Shown here: one piece after another, positions 52,945-62,120 of the stretch
How positions within the stretch are numbered: position 1 is the stretch's first letter
How the letters are laid out: each line of letters opens with the position of its first letter
Source: Caldilineaceae bacterium
GTDB taxonomy: Bacteria > Chloroflexota > Anaerolineae > Caldilineales > Caldilineaceae
Reading direction: 5' to 3'
Assembly: GCA_019637645.1 (NCBI GenBank)
Contig: JAHBVH010000007.1
Span: forward strand, 1-64,000
DNA length: 64,000 bases
The notes under the pieces: model-generated
The model's database searches: none
What the model saw: the letters and a program-made list of their open reading frames with translations, nothing else
What the model was told of the DNA's origin: nothing
Position numbers and translations under genes: made by a program

Positions 52945-55065
52945 GTGCGCTTTCTTCGCTTTGTCGCCCTCTTCGTGGTTGTGGTCGCCGCCTATAGCGC
53001 GCAACTAGTGCTTCATCCCCTGTCAACGGCGGCAACCTATGAACTCTTTCCGCCGCAATTTCAATCCCTACTGCCTAATCTAGCGCAAATTCGTGCTTTC
53101 CTCTGGGCTGATCTACAGGACACCGCGCTCTACCTGCTGGCGGTGGCGACGATAACCTATGGCCTGATCGCAGCTCCATGGCCGTTGACGGCTTCCCCAC
53201 TGGTAGGACGAACGACCGCGCTATTGCTTTCCAAGCTCCGGCGACGTCAGCGTGTCGGCTGGCTTTTGGCAACTATCGCGCTGCTCCTTGTCATAGCTGT
53301 TGCGCTATGGCCGATACTCCAGCTAACCACATGGCAAACAACGGTGGCTGCATTGCTGCCCGCGTGGGTAAAGCTGCCCACATTGACCGAACTGCCCGCT
53401 TTGAATACCTGGCTATCGGCGCAGCTATGGGTCATCAGTCTTGTGCTCTTTTTCTTGGGGTGTTCGGCTTTTCCCCAATTCCGGCCCGCCGAAGGGACAA
53501 CATCCGTTGTGTCCGCGCGCCTGCCCACCAATAGTTGGCCTTGGTTGTTGCTTTTCCTGTTGGGCGCTGGCTGGCTCTATAGCTGGCAGTTGACCACGAC
53601 TCCGCTGCGCGTCGAACCACCGGTCGCGCAAGTGGGGCTCTTTGTACACAACTGGCTCCGCATAGGGGCTACCCCTTCCCTTTTTTCCACATCCCTGACC
53701 CTTGAACCAGGGTTAGCGGTTGCAGGGCTGGGCACGACCGCCACGGCTTTTTTCTACGCTTTAACAGATGATCTTCTCCTAAGCACCCGCCTGGCAGGTT
53801 TGTGGGGGGCTGCGCTGACGATCATTGCCACTTGGTTGTTGGCCACCGAATTGTTCGCCCGCCTGGTTTCGTCATCAACTGGGCGAGCCGAAGATCAAGG
53901 GCAATGGCCGACGCTGATCGCGGTCATCTTGCTGATTTTTATGTTGCCTTTGTTGCTCTTTAGCCGTCTACCGGTGCTATTGGAGATGGTTGCTTGGGGG
54001 TGTCTTGGGAGCTGGGCCTTATTGCGCGGCTTACGCACGGGTGATTATCTCGCCATGGGCCTCAGTGGGGTTGCGCTCGGCCTAAGCGCTCTGATGTATA
54101 CACCTGGTTTGGTCTTTGTCGTAACGCTACTTTTCTGGTGGCTCGGCTATGGGCTCGTGCGTGCTGGCTGGTTACCGCATCATCTTCAGGTGCATCTCCC
54201 CGCGGCGCAACTGCGCAGCTACTTTCTGCTTTGGTTGATTGGGCTAGCTCTGGTGGCTCTACCGACCTTAGCCGTGCGGGGTGTCGATCCTGAATGGTTC
54301 GCCGCCTTAGGCCGCCAGATCATGGCGCAATGGCAGCCGACGCTGCTCGCCTTTGGTTATCAGCATGATCTAAGCCAATTGAGTAGTGTGGCCGTGCCTT
54401 TACTGCATGCACTATTGGTGCCTATCCTCTGTTTGGCACTGGGCGCGCTCGTCTTTACCTTTGATCGGCGGGTGAGTTGGTTGTTGCTCACTTGGCTGTT
54501 CTGTAGCTTGCTCGGTGGGATGGCTTTCGGCCCCACTGCTCCACACGGGCCGGCGCTCCTCCCGGTGTTGCCTGCCTTGGCCTTGACCCTTGCGGTTGGG
54601 CTCGATCGTTTTCGCCAAACGGTTTGGGTGAGCGCGGGTCCCTGGCTGCACAACTTTGTCAACTATCTGCTACTCGGTCTGCTCCTGTGGGTGGGGCTGA
54701 CGAATAGTGTCACCTACTATGATTTTGCCAAAGAGCAGGCCGATAGTGTGAGCGCGCTCGGCTATGAACTGCGCCAGTTACCAGCCGGGCAGACTGCTAC
54801 GATTGTTGCCCCAGCAGAGATTACGGCAGATGCCGTGCAGCTGCGTTTTCTGACCAATGAGTGGCGAACCCCCTCGCTCACGTCTGTAACCTTCACCACG
54901 ACCTTGCCCGCTAACCTTGCGGCTGGCACTATTCTGCTGATCGCGCCAGCCGACGCAACTCGATTGGCAGAAGCACAAGTGCGCTATCCCCATGGCTCAC
55001 TGCTGGTGCGCCGTGATCATCGGGTCAACCGCCTGCTCTACCGGTATACGTTGCCGTTAGAATAG
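52945..55065 (+). CDS. Large polytopic membrane protein, GT-C (PMT/ArnT)-like
   Basis: A 706-residue membrane protein with more than ten hydrophobic segments and an extracytoplasmic C-terminal part. After the early spans, 'TTTPLRVEPPVAQVGLFVHN' is where ArnT/PMT-type glycosyltransferases carry their catalytic acid loop (usually Asp-Glu); here it is a single Glu. 'STRLAGLWGAALTIIATWLL' also recalls that family. The start is taken as the GTG at 52945 with GGAAAGG ahead of it, not the upstream TTG. It may transfer sugars from polyprenyl carriers; low certainty on activity. Confidence 0.72.
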   Translation: MRFLRFVALFVVVVAAYSAQLVLHPLSTAATYELFPPQFQSLLPNLAQIRAFLWADLQDTALYLLAVATITYGLIAAPWPLTASPLVGRTTALLLSKLRRRQRVGWLLATIALLLVIAVALWPILQLTTWQTTVAALLPAWVKLPTLTELPALNTWLSAQLWVISLVLFFLGCSAFPQFRPAEGTTSVVSARLPTNSWPWLLLFLLGAGWLYSWQLTTTPLRVEPPVAQVGLFVHNWLRIGATPSLFSTSLTLEPGLAVAGLGTTATAFFYALTDDLLLSTRLAGLWGAALTIIATWLLATELFARLVSSSTGRAEDQGQWPTLIAVILLIFMLPLLLFSRLPVLLEMVAWGCLGSWALLRGLRTGDYLAMGLSGVALGLSALMYTPGLVFVVTLLFWWLGYGLVRAGWLPHHLQVHLPAAQLRSYFLLWLIGLALVALPTLAVRGVDPEWFAALGRQIMAQWQPTLLAFGYQHDLSQLSSVAVPLLHALLVPILCLALGALVFTFDRRVSWLLLTWLFCSLLGGMAFGPTAPHGPALLPVLPALALTLAVGLDRFRQTVWVSAGPWLHNFVNYLLLGLLLWVGLTNSVTYYDFAKEQADSVSALGYELRQLPAGQTATIVAPAEITADAVQLRFLTNEWRTPSLTSVTFTTTLPANLAAGTILLIAPADATRLAEAQVRYPHGSLLVRRDHRVNRLLYRYTLPLE

Positions 55066-55119
55066 GTGGGGCGACTGCTGTAATCGATAATGATAGCTAG
55101 TGTGACTCAGGCAAAAATT

Positions 55120-55147
55120 TTGTGAACTAGAGCAGCCTTGTTATACT
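55120..55147 (+). promoter_or_regulatory. Sigma-70-type promoter for secG
   Basis: TTGTGA (55120-55125), a 16-base spacer and TATACT (55142-55147), giving a leader of about 110 bases before secG. Confidence 0.65.
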
Positions 55148-55266
55148 GGCACAGATCGAATTGCTTGCGCTTTGCGATTTTTACACCCAAGTTGTGTCCC
55201 GTCGCCTGTTCGCTTATTCGGTACCATTTGGGTAGTCGCAACTTGAATCTTAGAGGAGAACTTAAA

Positions 55267-55491
55267 ATGAGTTTTGTCAATTTTCTCATGGTTGCAACCA
55301 TTGTGGTCGCCATCGCACTCACCAGTGTTGTGCTCGTCCAAGGACATAGCACGGGGGGGTTGGGGAGTGTCTTTGGTGGTTCCGATATTTATCGTACCCG
55401 TCGTGGGATGGAAAAGACCTTGTTTAATCTGACCTTTATGTTAGCCGGTCTCTTTTTCTTGATCTCCCTCTTGGCCGTAGCGTTTGAGTAA
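55267..55491 (+). CDS. secG: Preprotein translocase subunit SecG
   Basis: A 74-residue protein with two membrane helices around the conserved loop: 'TSVVLVQGHSTGGLGSVFGG' carries the VLxQ...GLG pattern, and the second helix is 'TFMLAGLFFLISLLAVAF'. The ATG at 55267 has AGAGGAGAAC upstream. It joins SecY and SecE in the membrane channel. It is followed nine bases later by a solute-binding protein gene, probably one transcript. Confidence 0.93.
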   Translation: MSFVNFLMVATIVVAIALTSVVLVQGHSTGGLGSVFGGSDIYRTRRGMEKTLFNLTFMLAGLFFLISLLAVAFE

Positions 55492-55500
55492 AGAGAAGCA

Positions 55501-57234
55501 GTGACTCGATCATCGTTCCCAACTTCCCCAGCACCAACCGATTCCTTAGGTCGCCATCTACGCTGGCAAGTTTTATTGGCTTGCCTTGGTCTCTTGGCAT
55601 TGGGTAGCCTTTTGGGCTACTCAACCTACGCGGTTACCACCATTCTGGTACCCGATCGTGGGGGTGTCTTTCGTGAAGGTGTGGTTGGTAATCCACGCTA
55701 TTTGAATCCGTTTGTCTGCGACCGCAATGAAGTGGACGAAGATCTCTGCACCTTGCTTTTCCGCGGCTTAACCAAAATTGATCAACATGGCCGTATTGTG
55801 CCCGATCTTGCTAGCGACTGGACGATTACCGACGAAAAGATCTATACCTTTCGCTTGCGGCCTAATCAATATTGGCATGATGGGCGTCCGGTCACTGCCG
55901 ATGATGTAATCTTCACGACGGGGATTTTGCAGAATCCTGACGTGGTGGATATTCCCAATCTTGCCATTCTTTGGCGCACTGTTCGCGTGGAAAAGGTGGA
56001 TGATTATACGGTTCAGTTTACCCTAAGTGAGCCTTTTTCACCCTTTTTGGATTATACGGCCATTGGCCTGTTGCCAGCCCACATTTATCAAAATGTACCG
56101 GCAACCGAGTTAGCCAGCAAACCGCTCAACGGCACCCCCATTGGGTCGGGGCCGATGATGGTTGAAGCCATGGCAGCCGATCATATTCGCCTAAAACCTA
56201 ACCCCTTCTACGGTGGCGCATCCCCCTATATCTCTGCTTTGGAATTTCGTTTCTATCCCGATCACCCCAGCATGTTGACTGGCTATATGGAAAACCAGAT
56301 CGATGGCATTGGCCGTATTTTGCCTGCCGAGTTTCCGATTGCGGCTGCCCAAGATGATCTGGCGCTTTTTTCTGCGGTTCAGGCGCGCTTTTTAAGTGTT
56401 ACCTTTAACCTAGATAATCCTAATGTGGCCTTTTTTGGTGATAAAGCGGTGCGTCAGGCTCTCTACTACGGTCTAAATCGCGCGGCGTTGGTCGAAGAGG
56501 TAGGGATGGGGCTTGGGGTGGTGGCGCATAGCCCATTGTTGCCCGAAAACTGGGCCTATAATGAAGAGATTCAGCACTATGCCTACGACCCACAACAGGC
56601 AATTCAGTTGTTAGAAAGTGCTGGTTGGGTTGATAGCAATGGGGATGGGATACGCGAAAAGAATGGGGTCCCGCTCCAATTTTTGCTCTATTCCTCTGAT
56701 GAGGCCCTCCAAACCGCGCTCATTCAGCGGATTGCGCTCGATTGGCAAGCGATTGGCGTACGCGCTGTGCCGACACCGATCGCCTTTGTGAGCTTGATGA
56801 GTGATTTTCTCCAGCCACGTAACTTTGATGCTGCGTTAACGGTTTGGGATATTCCGGGCGATCCAGATCAATATTGGCTGTGGCATAGCACACAGATCGA
56901 AGAGGGTGGTCTCAATTATGCGGGCTGGCGTAATGACGAGGTTGATGATCTGCTCCAACAAGCACGTTCGATTACCAATGAGCGTGAACGCAAAGTCCGC
57001 TATGATCGCTTTCAAGCGATCTTTGCCGAGGAAGTGCCCGCCCTGCTCCTCTACTATCCAGTTTATACTTATGGCGTGAATAAGCGTGTGCAAAATGTTC
57101 AGATCGGGCCTCTGAATCATCCCGCTGAGCGCTTTGCCAGCTTTGCGGATTGGTATATTGTTACCCGCCGCGTACCCAGTAACCAAGCCCCAACTTCTGT
57201 TCCACCAACACCACCAAGCCGTATAAGCCGCTAA
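55501..57234 (+). CDS. ABC transporter substrate-binding protein, peptide (SBP_bac_5) type
   Basis: A 577-residue extracytoplasmic binding protein of the DppA/OppA class. A membrane helix at about 16-40 ('VLLACLGLLALGSLLGYSTY') with no lipobox anchors it. The family motifs are 'LCTLLFRGLTKID', 'YTFRLRPNQYWHDGRPVTAD' and 'AVRQALYYGLNRAALVEE'. The GTG start at 55501 lies nine bases after secG. No matching permease or ATPase is in the window, so it is an orphan component here. The ligand is unknown. Confidence 0.92.
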   Translation: MTRSSFPTSPAPTDSLGRHLRWQVLLACLGLLALGSLLGYSTYAVTTILVPDRGGVFREGVVGNPRYLNPFVCDRNEVDEDLCTLLFRGLTKIDQHGRIVPDLASDWTITDEKIYTFRLRPNQYWHDGRPVTADDVIFTTGILQNPDVVDIPNLAILWRTVRVEKVDDYTVQFTLSEPFSPFLDYTAIGLLPAHIYQNVPATELASKPLNGTPIGSGPMMVEAMAADHIRLKPNPFYGGASPYISALEFRFYPDHPSMLTGYMENQIDGIGRILPAEFPIAAAQDDLALFSAVQARFLSVTFNLDNPNVAFFGDKAVRQALYYGLNRAALVEEVGMGLGVVAHSPLLPENWAYNEEIQHYAYDPQQAIQLLESAGWVDSNGDGIREKNGVPLQFLLYSSDEALQTALIQRIALDWQAIGVRAVPTPIAFVSLMSDFLQPRNFDAALTVWDIPGDPDQYWLWHSTQIEEGGLNYAGWRNDEVDDLLQQARSITNERERKVRYDRFQAIFAEEVPALLLYYPVYTYGVNKRVQNVQIGPLNHPAERFASFADWYIVTRRVPSNQAPTSVPPTPPSRISR

Positions 57235-57339
57235 GCGACTCCCTCGCAATGATATTGTTCCCTGTGCTATGGCGATGATAGAGGACCTCAGTCGCTATTT
57301 TGTCATGGAGGTGCGGCAGCTAGGACTGCCTTGCGCTTT

Positions 57340-57654
57340 TTAGGCCACAAGCGTGGCTTGGTACTGCATCGAGCCCCCACTCGGGCCAACGGGTACGAAG
57401 AGCAATTTGAGCTTGCCCATGGTTGGATGTTGCAGACAATAGATCTGTTTGGGGAGGAGTGGGCGTAGTGGCCCGTGAAAGACAACCACGAATTGGTGGG
57501 TCGTCGTATACTCGCGCTCATGTTCGGCTTGGTTAATCCCGCGGACAGCGCTTAATTTCAATAGGATGGGAGGGAGCGATTCTACCTCAAGCTTAAAGGG
57601 CTGGTTGAGATGAGAAGAAAAATCTGTGCTAGTGGGTGCTTCAAGCGACATCAT
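57340..57654 (-). CDS. DUF6916-like protein
   Basis: A 104-residue protein. The second half, 'HQFVVVFHGPLRPLLPKQIY' and 'MGKLKLLFVPVGPSGGSMQY', matches the DUF6916 pattern of a small domain seen in phage-tail-like and surface-related contexts. There is no signal or membrane span. The ATG at 57654, or the next codon, follows GGAAGAATAG. It is monocistronic, facing the solute-binding gene. The function is unknown. Confidence 0.7.
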   Translation of the reverse strand: MMSLEAPTSTDFSSHLNQPFKLEVESLPPILLKLSAVRGINQAEHEREYTTTHQFVVVFHGPLRPLLPKQIYCLQHPTMGKLKLLFVPVGPSGGSMQYQATLVA

Positions 57655-58119
57655 TCTATTCTTCCTTCTACAAAATTAAGAGTCAACATACATATAATCG
57701 TTCTAGATCCTTAAATCCTTTGTAAGTAGTTGTAAGATACATCAATTAACTTACGTTTGCCTGTCAATTAAATGGTTTGTATTGGGATTGGTGATTGATA
57801 GACGTATGAATTGCGCGACTTCAGTACGTCATATGATGTATGCTTGATTGAGCGTTTTAAAGATGGCAATCAATTGATGTAAGCTGAGGTAGATTGAAGT
57901 ATGCGCAATAATAGGCTAGTCATCCCATTTCATATTGGGCTGCTAGGCTACTGATTGCAAACTTCTGCCTGATCCGATAACCATAAATGGCAAACGTCTG
58001 ACTACAAACGCAGTTATCGGTTGGGGCGAGAAGTAGAAGTGGTCTTGCGTTGATCGTAAGGCGGCTTTGGCACGGTTCCGCGGCGCAAAAGAAGCCATCC
58101 GTGGCTTCTTTTGCGCCGG
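57655..58119. other. AT-rich intergenic region (465 bases)
   Basis: No convincing gene. An AT-rich stretch at 57660-57900 should hold the promoter of the DUF6916-like gene, though no clear pair of boxes stands out. A 15-bp hairpin at 58082-58117 abuts the tlyA stop. Confidence 0.55.
58082..58117. terminator. 15-bp perfect hairpin after tlyA
   Basis: GGCGCAAAAGAAGCC (58082-58096) and its exact complement (58103-58117) enclose ATCCGT, two bases beyond the tlyA stop on the minus strand. It probably ends the tlyA transcript, though no T-run follows. Confidence 0.65.
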
Positions 58120-58998
58120 TCAAGCGGTTTTTTTGATGAGCGCTGCTTTGGTAAGCGCCTGGGTGATCATGGCGGTTGGATCGAGTGGTGTGGGCCTACT
58201 GCGCTGGCACCAGAGGAGAAATTCAACATTGCCCGCCGGTCCTAGCAACGGCGAAGGCTCCAGGCCGCCAATGGCAAGGCCAAGGGATTGGGCAAAGTCA
58301 AAAGTCGCTTCTAGCACATGCTGATGCACACGGCTATCGCGCACGACACCGCCTTTCCCGACCTGTTCTTTCCCCGCCTCAAACTGGGGCTTGATGAGCG
58401 CAATCACATCGGCTTGTGAATGGAGCAACTGTAACGTAGGGGGCAAAACTAAGGTTAAGCTAATAAAGCTGGCATCAATCACCGCTAGGTCTGCCTGCAC
58501 ACCGGTGGGTAAGGCCGTCAAATGACGAATGTTCGTCCGTTCCATGACGACGACCCGAGCATCGCTGCGCAGCTTCCAGGCCAACTGACCATAACCGACA
58601 TCAATGGCATAGACGTGGCTAGCCCCATGTTGAAGCAAACAGTCCGTAAAGCCGCCTGTGCTGGCCCCCACATCAACGGCGATCCGCCCTTGGACCTGGA
58701 TCGGAAAGGCAGCCAAAGCCGCGGCCAACTTCAACCCACCCCGGCTAACATAGGGCAAGGCATTGCGAATCCGAATCACCACTTCAAGCGTTACAACCTG
58801 CCCTGGCTTATCCCGCACGACTTCATCGACCAGCACTTCGCCAGCCATAATGAGCCGACGGGCTTGTTCGCGGCTCTCGACCAAGCCGCGCTCGACCAGC
58901 AGGAGATCGAGCCGTTGCTTCTTGCCCGTTTTGGGCTGCGCTGGTTGGGGCGTTGCGGGTTGTGATGCTTGGTTATCCACTTCTGGATTAGAACTCAT
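58120..58998 (-). CDS. tlyA: TlyA-family rRNA 2'-O-methyltransferase/hemolysin
   Basis: A 292-residue RNA-binding methyltransferase; known members methylate 16S and 23S rRNA and affect capreomycin sensitivity. After a Pro/Gln-rich head, an S4 domain (about 28-90) reads '[20 protein letters not shown]'. The FtsJ-like part has the SAM motif '[20 protein letters not shown]', '[15 protein letters not shown]' and 'LIKPQFEAG'. The ATG at 58998 is chosen; the frame extends to 59052. It is divergent from the UbiA-type gene. Confidence 0.92.
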   Translation of the reverse strand: MSSNPEVDNQASQPATPQPAQPKTGKKQRLDLLLVERGLVESREQARRLIMAGEVLVDEVVRDKPGQVVTLEVVIRIRNALPYVSRGGLKLAAALAAFPIQVQGRIAVDVGASTGGFTDCLLQHGASHVYAIDVGYGQLAWKLRSDARVVVMERTNIRHLTALPTGVQADLAVIDASFISLTLVLPPTLQLLHSQADVIALIKPQFEAGKEQVGKGGVVRDSRVHQHVLEATFDFAQSLGLAIGGLEPSPLLGPAGNVEFLLWCQRSRPTPLDPTAMITQALTKAALIKKTA

Positions 58999-59125
58999 TC
59001 TTGCGATACCTATCGGTGAATTTTGACGAAGGCAACAACTTACGAGTAACATGCCTCAGGGTTCTTGCCTAGAAACAATTCCTATCATTCCCTGAAAATC
59101 AGAAAATAACAGAGTTAGAATAGCG

Positions 59126-60016
59126 ATGTCTTCACAAATATTTGGCAATCTAGTGGGTCTGATTCGGACTATGCGTCTCCGCCAATGGACAAAGAATGTC
59201 GTCATTTATGCCGGACTTGTCTTTGACGGTAAACTATTAGAGCCGATTCCCCTGCTTGCGACCACTGCGGTTGTTCTCTCCTTTTGTCTTGTCTCAAGCA
59301 GTGTCTATATTATTAATGATCTAACCGATATTGAAAAGGATCGGCTGCACCCACGTAAACAACGGCGGCCATTGCCCGCGGGACAACTGAACCCGCGCTT
59401 GGCTCTTATCGCGGCCATTGTGCTGGCGTTGGTCAGCATTGGGCTAGCCACTTGGCTAAATCCCTGGGTGGGGCTAGTGACGTTCGTCTATCTATTGCAA
59501 AATATTGCCTATAGTCTGTATTTGAAAAATATTGTGCTCATCGATGTCATGGTGCTCGCATTGGGCTTCTTGTTGCGTGTGCTCGCGGGCGTTTTGGTCG
59601 CCCATGTCACCAATTTTAGCCCCTGGCTCTATGTCTGTATTACACTCTTGGCGCTCTTTTTGGGCTTTGGCAAACGCCGTCATGAGATCACGCTCCTGCA
59701 AAACGATGCTGCCGCCCATCGCAGCAGTTTGCAGGAATATAACCTGCCCTTGCTAGACCAAATTATGAGCTTGGTGACAACCAGCACCTTTGTTACCTAT
59801 ACCTTCTATTGCTTTGAAGCGCATACAGCCATCGTGCGTGATGGCCGCATGTTATTGACCACACCGTTTGTCTTCTTTGCGATTGTGCGCTATCTCTACT
59901 TGATTCATGTCCAGAAGCGGGGTGGTGCGCCCGATGAGTTAATTTTTGAGGATCGGCCCTCCCTAATCAACGGGCTGTTGTGGGTCGTGACCGTGGTTTT
60001 GTTGATCTATGCATAG
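59126..60016 (+). CDS. UbiA-family prenyltransferase, decaprenyl-phosphate phosphoribosyltransferase-like
   Basis: A 296-residue polytopic membrane enzyme of the UbiA family. It begins '[20 protein letters not shown]', typical of the branch that makes polyprenyl-phosphoryl-5-phosphoribose, the donor precursor of arabinose in cell-wall glycans of actinobacteria. The Mg-diphosphate motif is '[20 protein letters not shown]' with NDxxD and the downstream Asp. TAGAAT lies four bases ahead of the ATG and no ribosome site is seen, so the transcript may be nearly leaderless. It could feed pentose donors to the surface glycan. Confidence 0.88.
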   Translation: MSSQIFGNLVGLIRTMRLRQWTKNVVIYAGLVFDGKLLEPIPLLATTAVVLSFCLVSSSVYIINDLTDIEKDRLHPRKQRRPLPAGQLNPRLALIAAIVLALVSIGLATWLNPWVGLVTFVYLLQNIAYSLYLKNIVLIDVMVLALGFLLRVLAGVLVAHVTNFSPWLYVCITLLALFLGFGKRRHEITLLQNDAAAHRSSLQEYNLPLLDQIMSLVTTSTFVTYTFYCFEAHTAIVRDGRMLLTTPFVFFAIVRYLYLIHVQKRGGAPDELIFEDRPSLINGLLWVVTVVLLIYA

Positions 60017-60059
60017 GCGGGGAGCAGAAGAATCGTATGGGGCTTAGGCCTATCACGGA

Positions 60060-60092
60060 AGAGCTGCCAGGTTTGCAAAACCTGACAGCTCT
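60060..60092. terminator. Imperfect palindrome between convergent genes
   Basis: AGAGCTGCCAGGTTT pairs with AAACCTGACAGCTCT with one mismatch around GCA. It lies between the UbiA-type gene and the PHP/AlbA_2 gene and resembles the perfect palindrome at 29631-29681. Confidence 0.75.
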
Positions 60093-60140
60093 AGATTGGG
60101 GTGAACTCTATCGTAGATAGCTCAGGGGCCAAGGCCCGCG

Positions 60141-62099
60141 CTACTCTTCTTGGACAAAGGCAGCCCACGCGCCTTCCATGCCATCATCGGTGACGCCATA
60201 AAAGACCCGGATCTGTTCTCCTTCGCGCAGGGCTAGATCATAGCGGACCTTGCCGGCGCGTGCTTGGGAACGCACAAGCCCCACATTCCCCCGCCATTCC
60301 ACTTTGTCGGCCCGCACCCGTTTGTCTTCGTGCTGTTGGATGGCATAGTTCCATAATTTGCGGGCGCCCTTGCGCGTGACATTGGTGATCAAATGGCCGT
60401 TGCGCAAATCACGGATCGTATGAAAGTGAGCGCCGTTACGTTCCTCACTGCTGACAATTTCAACGCCAACTTGGGGTAAATAAAACGCATCAGAAGCATC
60501 AATCGCGCTGGGTGGGATCACCACATCTTCGCTGACATCTGCTTTGCTTTCGCCATTCTCGCTTTCTTGCTGTTCGGGCCGCCGTGGCCGATCTTGCCGG
60601 CGGTTGCCATCGGATCGATTGCGGTTGTCGCCGGGCTGATTGGCCCGTGGTGGCAACAACTTGCCCGATTCAATCAAGACCTCTTGAATCAGCGCCACAA
60701 TCTCATCACGGACGGCCAAACTCGTGTCGGTTTCGTCGCGGACATAGAATTTATTGCCGTCCAAGCAATAGGGCCGGTTGTCCCCTTTGGGTACCCGTAG
60801 GCGCAGGATATTGGCACCTTGGCTCTGAAATTGGTCGATCTTGACTGCCAGCGGCGGGGTTAGCCGTTCGGTCAAGTCGGCCTGAATCTCATCTTCCACC
60901 TGCTTGACATTGGCCAAGCCTTTGGGCTTATCGTTGCGCGGCCCCGCACCGACATAAATCACGCCGCCGTCGGTATTGGCAAAGGCACAGACATCAGCCA
61001 GGATGCCGGTGAGCTTGCCGCTGCGCTTGTTGGCCGATTCATGAAAGCTCTGGATGATGGTGGGGCCTTCTTCGCGGGCGCTAATGAGCGGATCGAATGG
61101 CTTATCCGCGGCGCGGGCTGGCCGGGTCCGATCATATTGATTACTGCGTAACAGCGCCGCAATCTGGTCAAAGGTGGGTGCATCCAACAAGAGTTCGGTG
61201 GGCCGTTCGCCAATGCCCAAGCGTTTGGGATTTTTGGGATCGGTCTTCAAGCGATGGGCATCGCTGCCTTGGATGCAATGCATCCGGCGTGAATACTCGC
61301 TCTTGCTGCCGTTGAAGAAACGCGCGGTTGAATGGCCGCGCCGTTCCAAATCGGTCACTTCCAGCGCATCCAAGTTGATATCTTGGGTGTAGGCGATCTT
61401 AGTTTGGCCGCCAAAGGGGAAATTGCGCATGGCAACCCCATGGGTACTGTTGGCATGCGCCGCAATCGCAACCCCACCGGCCTCGCGAATCACTTTATAG
61501 GCGGTTAAAACATCGGTGCCAGCCCCGGTTTCTGTGCTGCCAATATCCAGCTTATCCGGTGGGACTTTGAGGGTTAACAGAATGTGCTCTAGCTGCCGCA
61601 CCGACATGTCCGGTGGGAAGATGCCCAAAATGTGAAAACCAAAAGTCGCGGTAAATTCAAAGCCGGGTAAGACCAACACCTTTTCGGCAAAAGCGCGCCA
61701 GCCTTGGAGCCGCGCACGCTCTTCGTCGGTAAGACGACCATCGCGTTCGAGGCGGGTCAGCCACTCAATCTCGCGCTGGATCGCGGCAATCCCGGCCACG
61801 GTATTGTGATCCGTAATGGCGACCACATCCAGCTCTTTTTCAACAACCTTGGACATCCACTCGAAATAAGAAGCTTGCGGCTCTTCATAATCATTGGAAC
61901 CAGGGGTATGGAGATGTAAATCAACTTTATACCACTTGCGCTGGGGCTTGGTCGGCGGGGCACTACTTACTGAGGCCCCTTGGCTATTCCCGCTCGGTGT
62001 ACTGCTCGTACCCGGTGTTGTACTGCTGCCGGACGCACTGCTGCTTGGGGCAGCTTTGGGTTGTCCGTTCTTGTTATAAGGTTTTCGTCTTCTACTCAC
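60141..62099 (-). CDS. PHP-domain protein fused to AlbA_2/Schlafen-type domain
   Basis: A 652-residue protein. The first 50 residues are Ser/Thr/Pro/Gly-rich. A PHP phosphoesterase domain (about 56-310) starts '[18 protein letters not shown]' with the metal-binding His62 and His64, then '[12 protein letters not shown]' and '[10 protein letters not shown]'. An AlbA_2 (PF04326-like) domain, seen as '[20 protein letters not shown]' with '[14 protein letters not shown]' (about 345-470), follows, then a charged linker and a C-terminal domain of about 120 residues that I do not recognise. Nucleic-acid or nucleotide processing is likely. It lies 21 bases after lon on the same strand. Confidence 0.88.
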   Translation of the reverse strand: MSRRRKPYNKNGQPKAAPSSSASGSSTTPGTSSTPSGNSQGASVSSAPPTKPQRKWYKVDLHLHTPGSNDYEEPQASYFEWMSKVVEKELDVVAITDHNTVAGIAAIQREIEWLTRLERDGRLTDEERARLQGWRAFAEKVLVLPGFEFTATFGFHILGIFPPDMSVRQLEHILLTLKVPPDKLDIGSTETGAGTDVLTAYKVIREAGGVAIAAHANSTHGVAMRNFPFGGQTKIAYTQDINLDALEVTDLERRGHSTARFFNGSKSEYSRRMHCIQGSDAHRLKTDPKNPKRLGIGERPTELLLDAPTFDQIAALLRSNQYDRTRPARAADKPFDPLISAREEGPTIIQSFHESANKRSGKLTGILADVCAFANTDGGVIYVGAGPRNDKPKGLANVKQVEDEIQADLTERLTPPLAVKIDQFQSQGANILRLRVPKGDNRPYCLDGNKFYVRDETDTSLAVRDEIVALIQEVLIESGKLLPPRANQPGDNRNRSDGNRRQDRPRRPEQQESENGESKADVSEDVVIPPSAIDASDAFYLPQVGVEIVSSEERNGAHFHTIRDLRNGHLITNVTRKGARKLWNYAIQQHEDKRVRADKVEWRGNVGLVRSQARAGKVRYDLALREGEQIRVFYGVTDDGMEGAWAAFVQEE

Positions 62100-62120
62100 A
62101 AAACTTCTTTCCTCCCATAC

